A stretch of 48,195 nt of DNA from Pseudomonadota bacterium. Its GTDB lineage: Bacteria > Pseudomonadota > Alphaproteobacteria > Sphingomonadales > Sphingomonadaceae. The notes under the pieces are model-generated. The model was given only the letters and a program-made list of their open reading frames with translations, did not search any database and was not told the DNA's origin. The translations under genes were made by a program, and so were the position numbers. Positions within the stretch are counted from its first letter, which is position 1, and every line of letters begins with the position of its first letter. Location of the stretch: assembly GCA_023426225.1 (NCBI GenBank), contig JAFABD010000105.1, forward strand, positions 1 to 48,195, given 5' to 3'. Positions 33,455 to 42,898 of the stretch are shown piece after piece.

Positions 33455-34354
33455 TCAGTCGCCGGGGCCGAGCCGCTCCAGATAGGCCGCGGCGACCCAG
33501 CCGGTGACGCGCGGGTCGCTGTTCGAACGCTCGACCTCGACGAAACCGCCCGTCTGCGGCGCTCCCGTCGCGCGCAACCGCGTATCGGGTGTCAGCCGGT
33601 CGATCACCGCCGCGTCACCGGCCGGCGCCGCGCGCAGGTTGAGCCGCCCGCCCGCGGTCGCCACCCGGTATCGGTGTCGCGGCACCCATTCGGTCACGCG
33701 CGCCGCCCGGCGCAGGAAATCGCGGAAATTCTCGCCATAATAGCGGCCGTCCGCATCGCGGAACCCCTGTTTGAGCCCCTTTGCCGGGTCATAGCGCCCG
33801 CTATTGTACGCGATCGCCACCGCGCAGCGTTCGCGCTCGTTCAGCGTCGCACGGTCCGCCCACCCCAGCCGGCGCTGCGCCGCCCGCAGTTCGCCGACGC
33901 ATTTGGCCGCAGTTGCCTCGATCTGCGCATAGCGTTGCTCGAGGAAATAGTCCGGATCGCTCCGGAAGAACTGCAGGTCATACTGGAACAGCCCGAACCC
34001 GTGGCAGAACGTGTCGGGCTTCGCTGCCGCACCGGCATAATCGGGAATATATCGCGCCAGGTCGATCAGCGCCGCGCGCGCGATCGCGAACATCCGCTCG
34101 CCCTGCAGCGCCGCCTCCAGCTCGGCGCGGCTGCGTGGAAAGGCGCGGCGCGAATCGATCGTGTCGCCGACGCACAGTGCAAGGATCCGTTCGGTCGAAA
34201 GCGCGCGGGTCCGCAGCCGCTGCCACAGATAGCCGGTTTCCTGGCACGCGATCGCGGTCAGCATGTCCAGGTCGAACGGCGTTCCCGCGACCGCCGCCGC
34301 GATCGCCTCGCCGAAGCTCGCCTTGAACCAGCCTATATCCGCGGCATTGGGCAT
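33455..34354 (-). CDS. SH3b-domain protein with lysozyme-like N-terminus
   Basis: The 299-residue protein has no clear signal peptide. The N-terminal part (TAIACQETGYLWQRL, with Glu as likely catalytic acid, then FGLFQYDLQFF and AIAYNSGRYDPAKG) resembles lysozyme/transglycosylase-type peptidoglycan hydrolases. The C-terminal domain (residues ~220-295: RLNLRAAPAGDAAVIDRL, GFVEVERS, GWVAAAYLERL) is a bacterial SH3 domain that binds cell wall. ATG 34354 follows AGGGA; a 60-residue upstream extension is unlikely. It may be a wall hydrolase or a phage-derived lysin. It stands alone on the minus strand next to cysS. Confidence 0.75.
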   Translation of the reverse strand: MPNAADIGWFKASFGEAIAAAVAGTPFDLDMLTAIACQETGYLWQRLRTRALSTERILALCVGDTIDSRRAFPRSRAELEAALQGERMFAIARAALIDLARYIPDYAGAAAKPDTFCHGFGLFQYDLQFFRSDPDYFLEQRYAQIEATAAKCVGELRAAQRRLGWADRATLNERERCAVAIAYNSGRYDPAKGLKQGFRDADGRYYGENFRDFLRRAARVTEWVPRHRYRVATAGGRLNLRAAPAGDAAVIDRLTPDTRLRATGAPQTGGFVEVERSNSDPRVTGWVAAAYLERLGPGD

Positions 34355-34511
34355 CTCGGTCCCTATCGGAGACGGTGACAACGCGGAAACCGGCCGCCGG
34401 GCGGCGCGGGCGCAGTCTATCACGCCGCCGCCCCGCCACAAGCATGCGGCCGCAAACCCGCCATGCGCCCCCCGGTTGCACCGGCGCACGCCTGCGCTAT
34501 GGGATGGGACC

Positions 34512-35960
34512 ATGGAACACACCGCCCCGCTCACGCTCTACAATTCGCTCTCGCGCAGCCTTGAGCCCTTCGCGCCGCTCGATCCCGAAAAGGGCGTGCG
34601 TGTCTATTCGTGCGGGCCGACGGTCTACAACTATGCCCATCTCGGCAATCTGCGCGCCTATGTCTTCACCGACACGCTGGGGCGCGTGCTGCGATGGAAG
34701 GGCTATCCGCTCACGCACGTCATCAACATCACCGATGTCGGCCACCTCACCTCCGACGCCGATGCGGGCGACGACAAGATGGAGGCCGCCGCGCGTGCCC
34801 AGTCGCGCAGCATCTGGGACATCGCCGCGCATTACACGGCCGCGTTCAAGCAGAACCTGCGCGACCTCAACATTCTCGACCCGTCGCGCTGGTCGGTGGC
34901 GACCGATCATATCCAGGAAATGATCGCCTTCGCCGAAAAGATCGCGCCCGAGCATTGCTACGAACTCGACAGCGGGCTCTATTTCGACGTCGCGACCGTT
35001 CCCGATTATGGCCGCCTCGCCGGCGCGCAGGACGACGCCGCCGAAGGGCGCATCGATCCGGTCGCGGGCAAGCGCCATCCGCAGGACTTCGCGATCTGGC
35101 GCAAGTCGCCGCCGGGCGAGCAGCGCCAGATGGAATGGGACTCGCCCTGGGGCAAGGGCGCGCCGGGCTGGCATCTCGAATGCTCGGTGATGAGCCTCAA
35201 ATATCTCGGCGCGCCGTTCGACATCCATACCGGCGGGATCGACCATCGCGAGATCCATCATCCCAACGAGATCGCGCAGAACCAGGCCTATTGCGGCTGC
35301 GGCCAGCCCACCGGCTTCACCGGCGCGCGCTTCTGGCTGCACAACAACTTCCTCGTCGATCGCCAGGGCAAGATGTCGAAGTCGAAGGGCGGCTTCACCA
35401 CGCTTCAGTCGCTCATCGACGCGGGCGTGCACCCGCTCGCCTATCGGCTGCTCTGCCTTCAGGCGCATTATCGCAGCGAACTCGAATTTTCGGGCGAGCA
35501 TGTCGCCGCCGCGCTCACCCGGCTCAAGCGGCTGGTGATGTCGGTCGCGGCGCTGCGCACGCGCGCGGGCGATGCGGCGGGCCAGGTGCTCGAACCCTGG
35601 GTCAAGCGCCTCGACGAGGCGGTGTCGGACGATCTCAACACCGCGCGTGCGCTCGCGCTGCTCGACGAGCTGCTCGGCGAAAAGCGGATCGCCCCGGCCG
35701 ACCGGCTGGCGACGCTTGCCGAATTCGACCGGGTGCTCGGGCTCGAACTGCTCACGCTCGATCGCGCCGCGCTTCGCCTGCGCCCCGCCGGCGCCACGAT
35801 CGACGCCGCTGCGATCGAGGCGCGGCTCGCCGAACGCCGCGAGGCGCGCGTCGCCAAGGACTTCGCCCGCTCCGATGCGCTGCGCGACGCGCTCGCCGCG
35901 GACGGGGTCGAGGTGATGGACGGCGATCCGCTCGGCTGGGACTGGAAGCCCGCACTCTGA
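34512..35960 (+). CDS. cysS: Cysteinyl-tRNA synthetase
   Basis: The 482-residue class I synthetase charges tRNA-Cys. It has the zinc-site Cys in YSCGPTVYNYAHLGN, which also holds the HLGN form of the HIGH motif, the second Cys in LECSVMS, the His-rich HTGGIDHREIHHPNE, and KMSKS in QGKMSKSKGG. The C-terminal part (residues ~350-480) is the helical anticodon-binding domain. The length is slightly above the E. coli enzyme. ATG 34512 begins the homology, and the 3' end lies 66 bases before the next gene. It is essential in bacteria; a stand-alone gene here. Confidence 0.95.
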   Translation: MEHTAPLTLYNSLSRSLEPFAPLDPEKGVRVYSCGPTVYNYAHLGNLRAYVFTDTLGRVLRWKGYPLTHVINITDVGHLTSDADAGDDKMEAAARAQSRSIWDIAAHYTAAFKQNLRDLNILDPSRWSVATDHIQEMIAFAEKIAPEHCYELDSGLYFDVATVPDYGRLAGAQDDAAEGRIDPVAGKRHPQDFAIWRKSPPGEQRQMEWDSPWGKGAPGWHLECSVMSLKYLGAPFDIHTGGIDHREIHHPNEIAQNQAYCGCGQPTGFTGARFWLHNNFLVDRQGKMSKSKGGFTTLQSLIDAGVHPLAYRLLCLQAHYRSELEFSGEHVAAALTRLKRLVMSVAALRTRAGDAAGQVLEPWVKRLDEAVSDDLNTARALALLDELLGEKRIAPADRLATLAEFDRVLGLELLTLDRAALRLRPAGATIDAAAIEARLAERREARVAKDFARSDALRDALAADGVEVMDGDPLGWDWKPAL

Positions 35961-35962
35961 AA

Positions 35963-36022
35963 GCGATTACTCTGATCGCGTAATTGCACTTGCGCGCGCT
36001 TACCCAGATCGGGTAAGCGCGC
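35963..36022. promoter_or_regulatory. Two tandem dyads, candidate operators of the HTH-DAHP synthase gene
   Basis: Two related inverted repeats lie in a row. The core TTAC-N9-GTAA occurs at 35967-35983 and again at 36000-36016, 14 of 17 bases identical. The second is embedded in a perfect 12-bp-arm repeat (35994-36005 / 36011-36022). The centres are 33 bases apart, about three helical turns, and the second ends four bases before the ATG at 36027. No T run follows, so a terminator is unlikely. They fit binding by a dimeric helix-turn-helix protein, possibly the one encoded next. Confidence 0.7.
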
Positions 36023-36026
36023 TCGC

Positions 36027-37619
36027 ATGACGACACTCGCCGGTACCAAGATTCGCCGTTTCCGTGAAGAACGTGGCCTCACCCGCGCCGCCTTTGGCGC
36101 GTGGTTCGACACTGCGGGCAGCACGGTTCAGGGCTGGGAAAGCGACGGCAAGCGCGCAAATGCGCGCGTCATGAACCAGATCGCCGCGATCGGCATCGCC
36201 GATCATGCCGATTGGAACGTCACCGTGCGCGATACGGAGAGCCTGATGGCCGCCAACTGGACTCCCGATAGCTGGACGCAGTTCGAGGCGCGCCAGCTCC
36301 CGCAATATCCCGATGCGGGTGCGCTCGACGCCGCCACGCGCCAGCTCGGCACCTTCCCGCCGCTCGTCTTCGCGGGCGAGGCGCGCGCGCTGACGCAGGA
36401 GCTGGCCCGCGTCGCGCGCGGTGAGGCGTTCCTGCTCCAGGGCGGCGACTGTGCCGAGACCTTCGCCGAGTTCCACCCGAACAACATCCGCGACACCTTC
36501 CGCGTCATCCTCCAGATGGCGGTCGTGCTCACCTTCGCCTCCAAGCTGCCGACGGTGAAGGTCGGCCGCATGGCCGGCCAGTTCGCCAAGCCGCGCTCGG
36601 CCGATGTCGAGGTGCAGGACGGCGTCGAGCTGCCCAGCTATCGCGGCGACAATGTCAACGACATCGCCTTCACGCCCGAGGCGCGCACGCCCGATCCGCA
36701 ACGCATGATCCAGGGCTATTCGCAGTCGGCCGCGACGCTCAACCTGCTGCGCGCCTTTGCCCAGGGCGGCTATGCCAATCTGCATCAGGTCCAGCGCTGG
36801 ACGCACGACTTCATGGACAAGAGCCCCTGGGCGCAGAAATATTCGGCCCTCGCCGGCCGGATCGGCGAGGCGCTCGACTTCATGGAGGCGTGCGGGATCA
36901 ACCCGGAAACCGTCCCCCAGCTCAAGGGCACGCAGTTCTACACCAGCCACGAGGCGCTGCTCCTCCCCTATGAGCAGGCGCTGACGCGGCAGGACAGCCT
37001 CACCGGCGACTGGTACGACACCAGCGCGCACATGCTGTGGATCGGCGACCGCACCCGGTTCGAGGGGTCGGCGCATGTCGAGTTCCTGCGCGGCATCGGC
37101 AACCCGATCGGGATGAAGTGCGGCCCCAGCCTCGAACCCGACGCGCTGCTGCGCCTGCTCGACACGCTCAACCCCGCGCGCATCCCCGGGCGGATCACGC
37201 TCATCACGCGCTACGGCCATGACAAGATCGAGCGCGGCCTCCCGCCGCTCGTCCGTGCGGTCAAGCGCGAAGGGCATCCGGTGGTGTGGAGCTGCGACCC
37301 GATGCACGGCAACGTCATCAAGGCCGCCAACGGCTTCAAGACGCGCCCGTTCGATCGCATCCTCGACGAAGTGCGCGGCTTCTTCGCCGTGCACCGCGCC
37401 GAGGGCACGTTCGCCGGCGGCATCCATGCCGAAATGACCGGGCAGAACGTCACCGAATGCACCGGCGGCGCGATCGACATCACCGAACAGGCGCTTGCCG
37501 ATCGCTATCACACGCATTGCGATCCGCGGCTCAATGCGGGGCAGAGCCTCGAACTTGCGTTCCTGCTCGCCGAAATGCTCAACGCGGAAATGGCCGAGCG
37601 CCGCCGCGCGGCGGCCTGA
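36027..37619 (+). CDS. aroG: XRE-type HTH domain fused in frame to class II DAHP synthase
   Basis: The 530-residue frame has two parts. Residues 1-72 carry a helix-turn-helix: IRRFREERGLTRAAFGAWF and GSTVQGWESDGKRA, the XRE/HTH_3 pattern. Residues 74-530 are a full class II 3-deoxy-7-phosphoheptulonate synthase, the first shikimate-pathway enzyme, with GEAFLLQGGDCAETF, KPRSADVEVQDG, KCGPSLEPD, WSCDPMHGN and ECTGGAIDITE. The synthase alone could start at ATG 36246, where CGGAGAG sits four bases upstream, so the gene may give a fused and a short form. The sequence CTGATG at that joint contains TGATG, a common stop-start overlap in another frame, so the fusion could come from an old frameshift. 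Fusion and dual operators suggest self-control. Confidence 0.85.
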   Translation: MTTLAGTKIRRFREERGLTRAAFGAWFDTAGSTVQGWESDGKRANARVMNQIAAIGIADHADWNVTVRDTESLMAANWTPDSWTQFEARQLPQYPDAGALDAATRQLGTFPPLVFAGEARALTQELARVARGEAFLLQGGDCAETFAEFHPNNIRDTFRVILQMAVVLTFASKLPTVKVGRMAGQFAKPRSADVEVQDGVELPSYRGDNVNDIAFTPEARTPDPQRMIQGYSQSAATLNLLRAFAQGGYANLHQVQRWTHDFMDKSPWAQKYSALAGRIGEALDFMEACGINPETVPQLKGTQFYTSHEALLLPYEQALTRQDSLTGDWYDTSAHMLWIGDRTRFEGSAHVEFLRGIGNPIGMKCGPSLEPDALLRLLDTLNPARIPGRITLITRYGHDKIERGLPPLVRAVKREGHPVVWSCDPMHGNVIKAANGFKTRPFDRILDEVRGFFAVHRAEGTFAGGIHAEMTGQNVTECTGGAIDITEQALADRYHTHCDPRLNAGQSLELAFLLAEMLNAEMAERRRAAA

Positions 37620-37625
37620 CGCGGC

Positions 37626-37669
37626 GCCGGCGGCGGGGGGCGCCTCGCCCCTCCTCGCCGGCCGCCGGC
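37626..37669. terminator. Hairpin between convergent genes, probable terminator
   Basis: GCCGGCGGC (37626-37634) pairs with GCCGCCGGC (37661-37669), with a further GC-rich inner pairing. It separates the DAHP synthase gene from the minus-strand SDR gene. No T run is present. Confidence 0.45.
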
Positions 37670-37670
37670 C

Positions 37671-38467
<797 letters not shown>

Positions 38468-38468
<1 letters not shown>

Positions 38469-39241
38469 CAGATCGTTACCCCTCCGTCGATCACCAGCGC
38501 CTGTCCGGTCATGTACCGGCTGGCATCGCTGGCCAGGAACACCACCGCGCCCGCAATCTCCTCGGGCTCGCCGATCCGCCGCAACGGCGTCACCGCGTTC
38601 ATCCGCGCCGCCTGCTTGGGGTCTTCCCACAGGGCACGCGCAAAGTCGGTGCGGATCAGCCCGGGCGCGATGCAGTTGACGCGCACATTGTCCGGCCCGA
38701 ACTCGACCGCATAGTTGCGCGCCAGTTGCAGGTCGGCGGCCTTGGAGACGTTGTACGCGCCGATCACCGGCGATCCGCGCATCCCGCCGATCGACGACAC
38801 GATCACGATCGATCCCCGCCGCCGCGCGCGCATCTCGGGCGCGACCAGCTGAATCAGCCAGTGGTTCGACAGGATGTTGTTGTCCAGGATCTTGCGGAAC
38901 TGCGCGTCCGAAATCCCCTCGAGCGGCCCGTAATAGGGATTGGTCGCGGCATTGCACACCAGCGCGTCGATCGGGCCGAACGCCGCGCGCGTCGCCTCGA
39001 CCAGCGCCGCCAGCGCCGCCTTGTCCGAAATATTGGCCGCGACCGCGATCGCGCGCGTCTCGCCGTACCGCGCGTTGATCGCCTCGGCCACCGCATCGCA
39101 CGCCGCCTGGTCGCGGCTCGAAATCGCGACGCGCGCGCCTTGCGCCGCCAGCGCCTCGGCCGCCGCCCGGCCGATGCCGCGCGACGATCCGGTGACGATC
39201 GCGACGCGACCGGTCAGGTCGAACATGTCGGTGCCGCTCAT
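38468..39241 (-). CDS. SDR family oxidoreductase
   Basis: The 257-residue SDR has TGSSRGIGRAAA, NAATNPYYGP (the NAG position reads NAA), SSIGGMRG and the YNVSKAAD active site. The C-terminal block PLRRIGEPEEIAGAVVFLASDAS resembles the neighbouring SDR. ATG 39241 overlaps the kinase gene stop (ATGA); an in-frame GTG-like extension lies inside that gene. As the fourth of five genes it probably works on an acyl-CoA intermediate with its paralogue. The pair could have arisen by duplication, but they are too different for a recent event. Confidence 0.9.
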
Positions 39242-40257
39242 GCCGCCCCCGCCCGTTCGGCGAAACGCCACGCCGCGGCCACCAGCCCGGGCAGCCGCGC
39301 GACTGTCTCGGCCGCCTGCGCGCTCGATGCGTTGCCGTCGATCATCCGCTTCTTGATCCCCTGGACGATGCCCGCCAGCCGGAACAGGTTATACGCGAAA
39401 TACCAGTCGAGGTCGGGCACCCCGTCGCGCCCCGTCGCCGCGCAATAACGTTCGACGATCGCCTCGATCGGCGGGATCCCCGTCTCCGCGCCGGTCCGCC
39501 CCATCACGCCCGACCGGCCTTCGGGCTCGGTCACCCAGCTCATCAGGAAGTATGAGAAATCGGCCAGCGGATCACCGAGCGTCGAAAGCTCCCAGTCGAG
39601 CACCGCGCGCACCTGCGGGCCGTCGGGCGCAAAGATCATGTTGTCGATGCGATAATCGCCATGGACGATCGCGGTGCGCGTCTGCGCAGGGACCGTCCGC
39701 GGCAGCCATTCGATCAGCCGCTCCATCTCGGGCAGCATCTCGGTCTCGCTCATCCGGTACTGCTTCGACCAGCGCGCGACCTGCCGCTCGAAATAATTGC
39801 CCGGCTTGCCGTAATCGCCCAGCCCCGCCGCATCGTAATCGATCGCGTGCAGCCGGGCGAGCGTGTCGACGATCGCGTGATAATGCGCCGTGCGGTCGGC
39901 GGGTGCCATGCCGGGCAGCGTCCCGTCCCACAGCGTCCGCCCCTCGACCAGCTCCATGATATAGAAGGGCGCGCCGATCACGCCGTCGTCCTCGCACAGC
40001 CCATGCGGCCGCGCGACCGGAAAGCCTGTCGGGTGCAGCGCCGCGATCAGCCGATATTCGCGCTCGACCGCGTGGGCAGAGGGCAGGATCGGCCCGAACG
40101 GCTTGCGGCGCAGCACATAGCGGCCGCTCGCCGCGTCGATGCGATAGGTCGGGTTGCTCTGCCCGCCCGGGAATTTCTCCACCGTGATCGGCCCGGCAAA
40201 ACCGGCGACCGCGTGCGCCATCCAGGCGGCAAGCCGCGCTTCGTCCAGATCACTCAT
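39238..40257 (-). CDS. APH-fold phosphotransferase, ACAD10/11- or LvaA-like
   Basis: The 339-residue protein has the aminoglycoside-phosphotransferase fold: KFPGGQSNPTYRI and YVLRRKP at the N-terminus, the Brenner loop IVHGDYRIDNMIF (catalytic Asp, Asn) and the metal-binding VLDWELSTLGDPLADF. The wording matches the kinase part of mammalian ACAD10/11 and the levulinate kinase LvaA of Pseudomonas putida, which phosphorylate 4-hydroxyacyl-CoA. An ACAD gene lies in the same operon, supporting that role over antibiotic resistance. ATG 40257 overlaps the ADH gene stop (ATGA), and its own stop overlaps the next start. Substrate inferred, not shown. Confidence 0.88.
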   Translation of the reverse strand: MSDLDEARLAAWMAHAVAGFAGPITVEKFPGGQSNPTYRIDAASGRYVLRRKPFGPILPSAHAVEREYRLIAALHPTGFPVARPHGLCEDDGVIGAPFYIMELVEGRTLWDGTLPGMAPADRTAHYHAIVDTLARLHAIDYDAAGLGDYGKPGNYFERQVARWSKQYRMSETEMLPEMERLIEWLPRTVPAQTRTAIVHGDYRIDNMIFAPDGPQVRAVLDWELSTLGDPLADFSYFLMSWVTEPEGRSGVMGRTGAETGIPPIEAIVERYCAATGRDGVPDLDWYFAYNLFRLAGIVQGIKKRMIDGNASSAQAAETVARLPGLVAAAWRFAERAGAA

Positions 40258-41339
40258 GCGAATTCGATCACCGATCGCACGGCGTCCCCCTTTCTCAGTT
40301 TGTCCATGGCGGCGTTGATGTCGTCCAGCCGGATGCGCTCGGCGACCATCGTGTCGAGGTCGAGCCGCCCGTCGAGGTACATCCGCACCAGCCGCGGCAT
40401 GTCGATCGGAAAGCGCGTCGAACCCAGCAGCGATCCCTGGATCTTCTTGCCGGTCAGGAAACTCGGGCCGGGAATCCGCACCTCGTTGCCCGGCGCGATC
40501 ATGCCCAGGATCGTCGCGGTGCCGCCGCGGCGCAGGATCGTCCAGGCGAGCTCGGCGGTCTCGGGCCGTCCCACCGCCTCGACCGCGTGGTGCACCCCGC
40601 CCTCGGTCAGCGCGAGCACGCGCTTGGCCAGGTCGGGGTCGGCGGCATCGAACACGTCGGTCGCGCCCATCGTGCGGGCACGCGCACGCTTCTCGGCGAC
40701 GGGATCGATCGCGACGATCCGGCCCGCGCCGGCGATGCGCGCCGCGTTGATCGCCGCCAGCCCGATGCCGCCCGCGCCCACCACCGCCACCTGCTCGCCG
40801 GGGCGCACGCGGCTGTCGTTGAAGATCGCGCCTGCGCCGGTAATCACCGCGCATCCGAGCAGCGCGGCGCGGTCGAGCGGCATCGCCTTGTCGATCGCGA
40901 CGCACGCATTTTCATGCACCAGCATCTGCTCGGCAAAGGCCGACAGGTTCAGGAACGGGGCCAGCGGCGTGCCGTCGGCCAGCGTTACGCGCGGCGGCGC
41001 GCCCTTGGGGCGGCGCGTCGACGGGTCGATGCACAGCGACGGGCGCCCGCTCGTGCACATCTCGCACGCGCCGCAGAACACGGTGAAAAAGGTGATGACA
41101 TGATCGCCGGGGCGCAGGTGGCTGACGCCGCTCCCCACCGCCTCGACCACGCCCGCGGCCTCGTGCCCGGGCACCGTCGGCATCGGGTGCGGGAATGCGC
41201 CGTCGACGAAATGCAGGTCCGATCGGCACACGCCCACCGCCGCGGTGCGGATCAGCACCTCGCGCGGGCCGGGCGAATCGATGCGCACCGTCTCGATCGA
41301 CAAGGGGGTCCGCGGCTCGAACAGCACGGCAGCCTTCAT
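40254..41339 (-). CDS. Zinc-dependent alcohol dehydrogenase
   Basis: The 361-residue medium-chain dehydrogenase has catalytic zinc ligands (GVCRSDLHFVDG and GHEAAGVV), the four-Cys structural site CGACEMCTSGRPSLC, and the NAD motif VVGAGGIGLAAI. It belongs to the Rxyl_3153/NDMA-type group of MDR enzymes. GGAGCGA lies near ATG 41339. It is the second gene of the operon behind the acyl-CoA dehydrogenase and overlaps the kinase gene. It may oxidise a hydroxy side chain or an alcohol substrate before CoA activation. The acceptor and substrate are not known. Confidence 0.9.
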   Translation of the reverse strand: MKAAVLFEPRTPLSIETVRIDSPGPREVLIRTAAVGVCRSDLHFVDGAFPHPMPTVPGHEAAGVVEAVGSGVSHLRPGDHVITFFTVFCGACEMCTSGRPSLCIDPSTRRPKGAPPRVTLADGTPLAPFLNLSAFAEQMLVHENACVAIDKAMPLDRAALLGCAVITGAGAIFNDSRVRPGEQVAVVGAGGIGLAAINAARIAGAGRIVAIDPVAEKRARARTMGATDVFDAADPDLAKRVLALTEGGVHHAVEAVGRPETAELAWTILRRGGTATILGMIAPGNEVRIPGPSFLTGKKIQGSLLGSTRFPIDMPRLVRMYLDGRLDLDTMVAERIRLDDINAAMDKLRKGDAVRSVIEFA

Positions 41340-41407
41340 CGCTCGCTCCTCATCGCCGGCCGTGCCGGCGCTTCATGGGTGAAACCGGACGGGTGAAGCC
41401 GGGATGC

Positions 41408-41432
41408 GTCCCGCCGCCGGCGACGGCGGGAC
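41408..41432. repeat. Inverted repeat in an operon gap
   Basis: GTCCCGCCG (41408-41416) pairs with CGGCGGGAC (41424-41432), seven-base loop, within the 112-base gap between the acyl-CoA dehydrogenase and alcohol dehydrogenase genes. A second short repeat CGCCGGC..GCCGGCG lies nearby. They may stabilise or partly end the mRNA. Confidence 0.4.
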
Positions 41433-41451
41433 ACCTCGGCAGGGTCGGCCT

Positions 41452-42735
41452 TCAGCGCGCCACCCCCAGCGCGCCCGACGAGGGGCGGTCGGCCTTCAGC
41501 TCGGCATAACGGCCGAATTCGGCGCGCGCGATCGCGCGGGCGTGCACCTCGTCGGGGCCGTCGGCCAGCCGCAGCGTGCGGACATTGGCCCAGGCGCTCG
41601 CCAGGTCGAAATCGTCGCTCACCCCGGCGCCGCCATGCGCCTGGATCGCGTCGTCGATGATCGCCAGCGCCATCGACGGCGCCTGCACCTTGATCATCGC
41701 GATCTCGAGCTGCGCCGCCTTGTTGCCCGCCTTGTCCATCATGTCGGCAGCCTTCAGGCACAGCAGCCGCGTCATCTCGATGTCGATCCGCGCCCGCGCG
41801 ATCCGCTGTTCCCAGATCGAATGGTCGGCGATCCGCTTGCCGAACGCCACGCGCCCCAGCAGGCGCCGCGTCATCGCCTCGATCGCCGCCTCGGCGACGC
41901 CGATCGTGCGCATGCAATGGTGGATGCGCCCCGGCCCCAGCCGGCCCTGCGCGATCTCGAAACCGCGCCCCTCGCCCAGCAGCATGTTGTCGACGGGGAC
42001 GCGCACATTCTCCAGCAGCACCTGGCCGTGCCCGTGCGGCGCGTGGTCGTATCCGAACACCGGCAGCATCCGCTCGATCGTCACGCCCGGCGCGTCGAGC
42101 GGCATCAGGATCATGCTCTGCTGCTGGTGGCGCGGCGCGTCGAAGTCGGTCTTGCCCATCACGATCGCGATCTTGCACCGCGGATCGCCCGTTCCCGACG
42201 ACCACCATTTGCGGCCGTTGATGACATAATGGTCGCCGTCGCGCTCGATCCGCGTCTCGATATTGGTCGCGTCGGACGATGCAACCGCGGGTTCGGTCAT
42301 CAGGAAGGCCGAACGGATCTCGCCGTCCATCAGCGGGCGCAACCACGCGTCCTTCTGCGCGCGCGTGCCGTAACGCTGGAGCACTTCCATGTTGCCGGTG
42401 TCGGGCGCCGAGCAGTTGAAGCACTCCGACGCCCATGCGATCCGGCCCATCTCCTCGGCGCACAGCGCATATTCGAGGTTGGAGAGCTGCGTCCCCTCGA
42501 ACCGGAAGGTCTCGTCGACCGGCGGCCGCCCCGAATGCGGCGGCATGAACAGGTTCCACAACCCGGCCTCGCGCGCCTTGGCCTTGACCGTCTCGATCGC
42601 CGGAATCACCTTCCAGCGCTCGCCCTCGGCCTCCTGGGCACGATATTCGGGATCGCGCGGGCGGATCTCCGATTCGATGAATTGGCGTACCCGATCGCGG
42701 TAATAGGTTTCGCGCTCGCTGAGCGTGAAGTCCAT
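41452..42735 (-). CDS. Acyl-CoA dehydrogenase, ACAD10/11-like
   Basis: The 427-residue flavoprotein has FLMTEPAVASSDATNIET and INGRKWWSSGTGDPRC in the middle domain, LGPGRIHHCMRTIGVAEAA and FGKRIADHSIWEQRIAR in the C-terminal helices, and the ending RTLRLADGPDEVHARAIAR. That last block is the ACAD10/11 form. ATG 42735 follows AAAGGA. It is the first gene of the operon, and its partner kinase lies two genes on. In ACAD10/11 and LvaC systems the pair converts a 4-phospho-acyl-CoA to an enoyl or 3-hydroxyacyl-CoA, so this gene likely does the second half. Other short or branched acyl-CoA substrates remain possible. Confidence 0.9.
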   Translation of the reverse strand: MDFTLSERETYYRDRVRQFIESEIRPRDPEYRAQEAEGERWKVIPAIETVKAKAREAGLWNLFMPPHSGRPPVDETFRFEGTQLSNLEYALCAEEMGRIAWASECFNCSAPDTGNMEVLQRYGTRAQKDAWLRPLMDGEIRSAFLMTEPAVASSDATNIETRIERDGDHYVINGRKWWSSGTGDPRCKIAIVMGKTDFDAPRHQQQSMILMPLDAPGVTIERMLPVFGYDHAPHGHGQVLLENVRVPVDNMLLGEGRGFEIAQGRLGPGRIHHCMRTIGVAEAAIEAMTRRLLGRVAFGKRIADHSIWEQRIARARIDIEMTRLLCLKAADMMDKAGNKAAQLEIAMIKVQAPSMALAIIDDAIQAHGGAGVSDDFDLASAWANVRTLRLADGPDEVHARAIARAEFGRYAELKADRPSSGALGVAR

Positions 42736-42843
42736 CGCGGCATCCTTTCCTGTCTTTTCACCCAAGGCTTAGGCCATACCCGATATTCGGTAAAGCCCCT
42801 TGGCGCCGATCAAAGCGCTATTGCGCCGGGGTGAATTTCCATC

Positions 42844-42870
42844 CCCGAAACCCAAAAAAGCCGTTTCGGG
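42844..42870. promoter_or_regulatory. Inverted repeat, candidate operator
   Basis: CCCGAAAC (42844-42851) and GTTTCGGG (42863-42870) are a perfect pair with an 11-base centre. They sit 29 bases before the regulator ATG, in the 163-base gap between divergent genes. A second small dyad CCGATATTCGG lies nearer the acyl-CoA dehydrogenase gene. Both could be sites for the TetR-type protein. Confidence 0.4.
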
Positions 42871-42898
42871 AAGCCGCCCGTGGCGCTAGAAAGGTCCG

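Noticed and set aside
35994..36022. Hairpin after cysS as an intrinsic terminator
   Set aside because: No T run follows, and it shares its core with the dyad before it, so an operator fits better.
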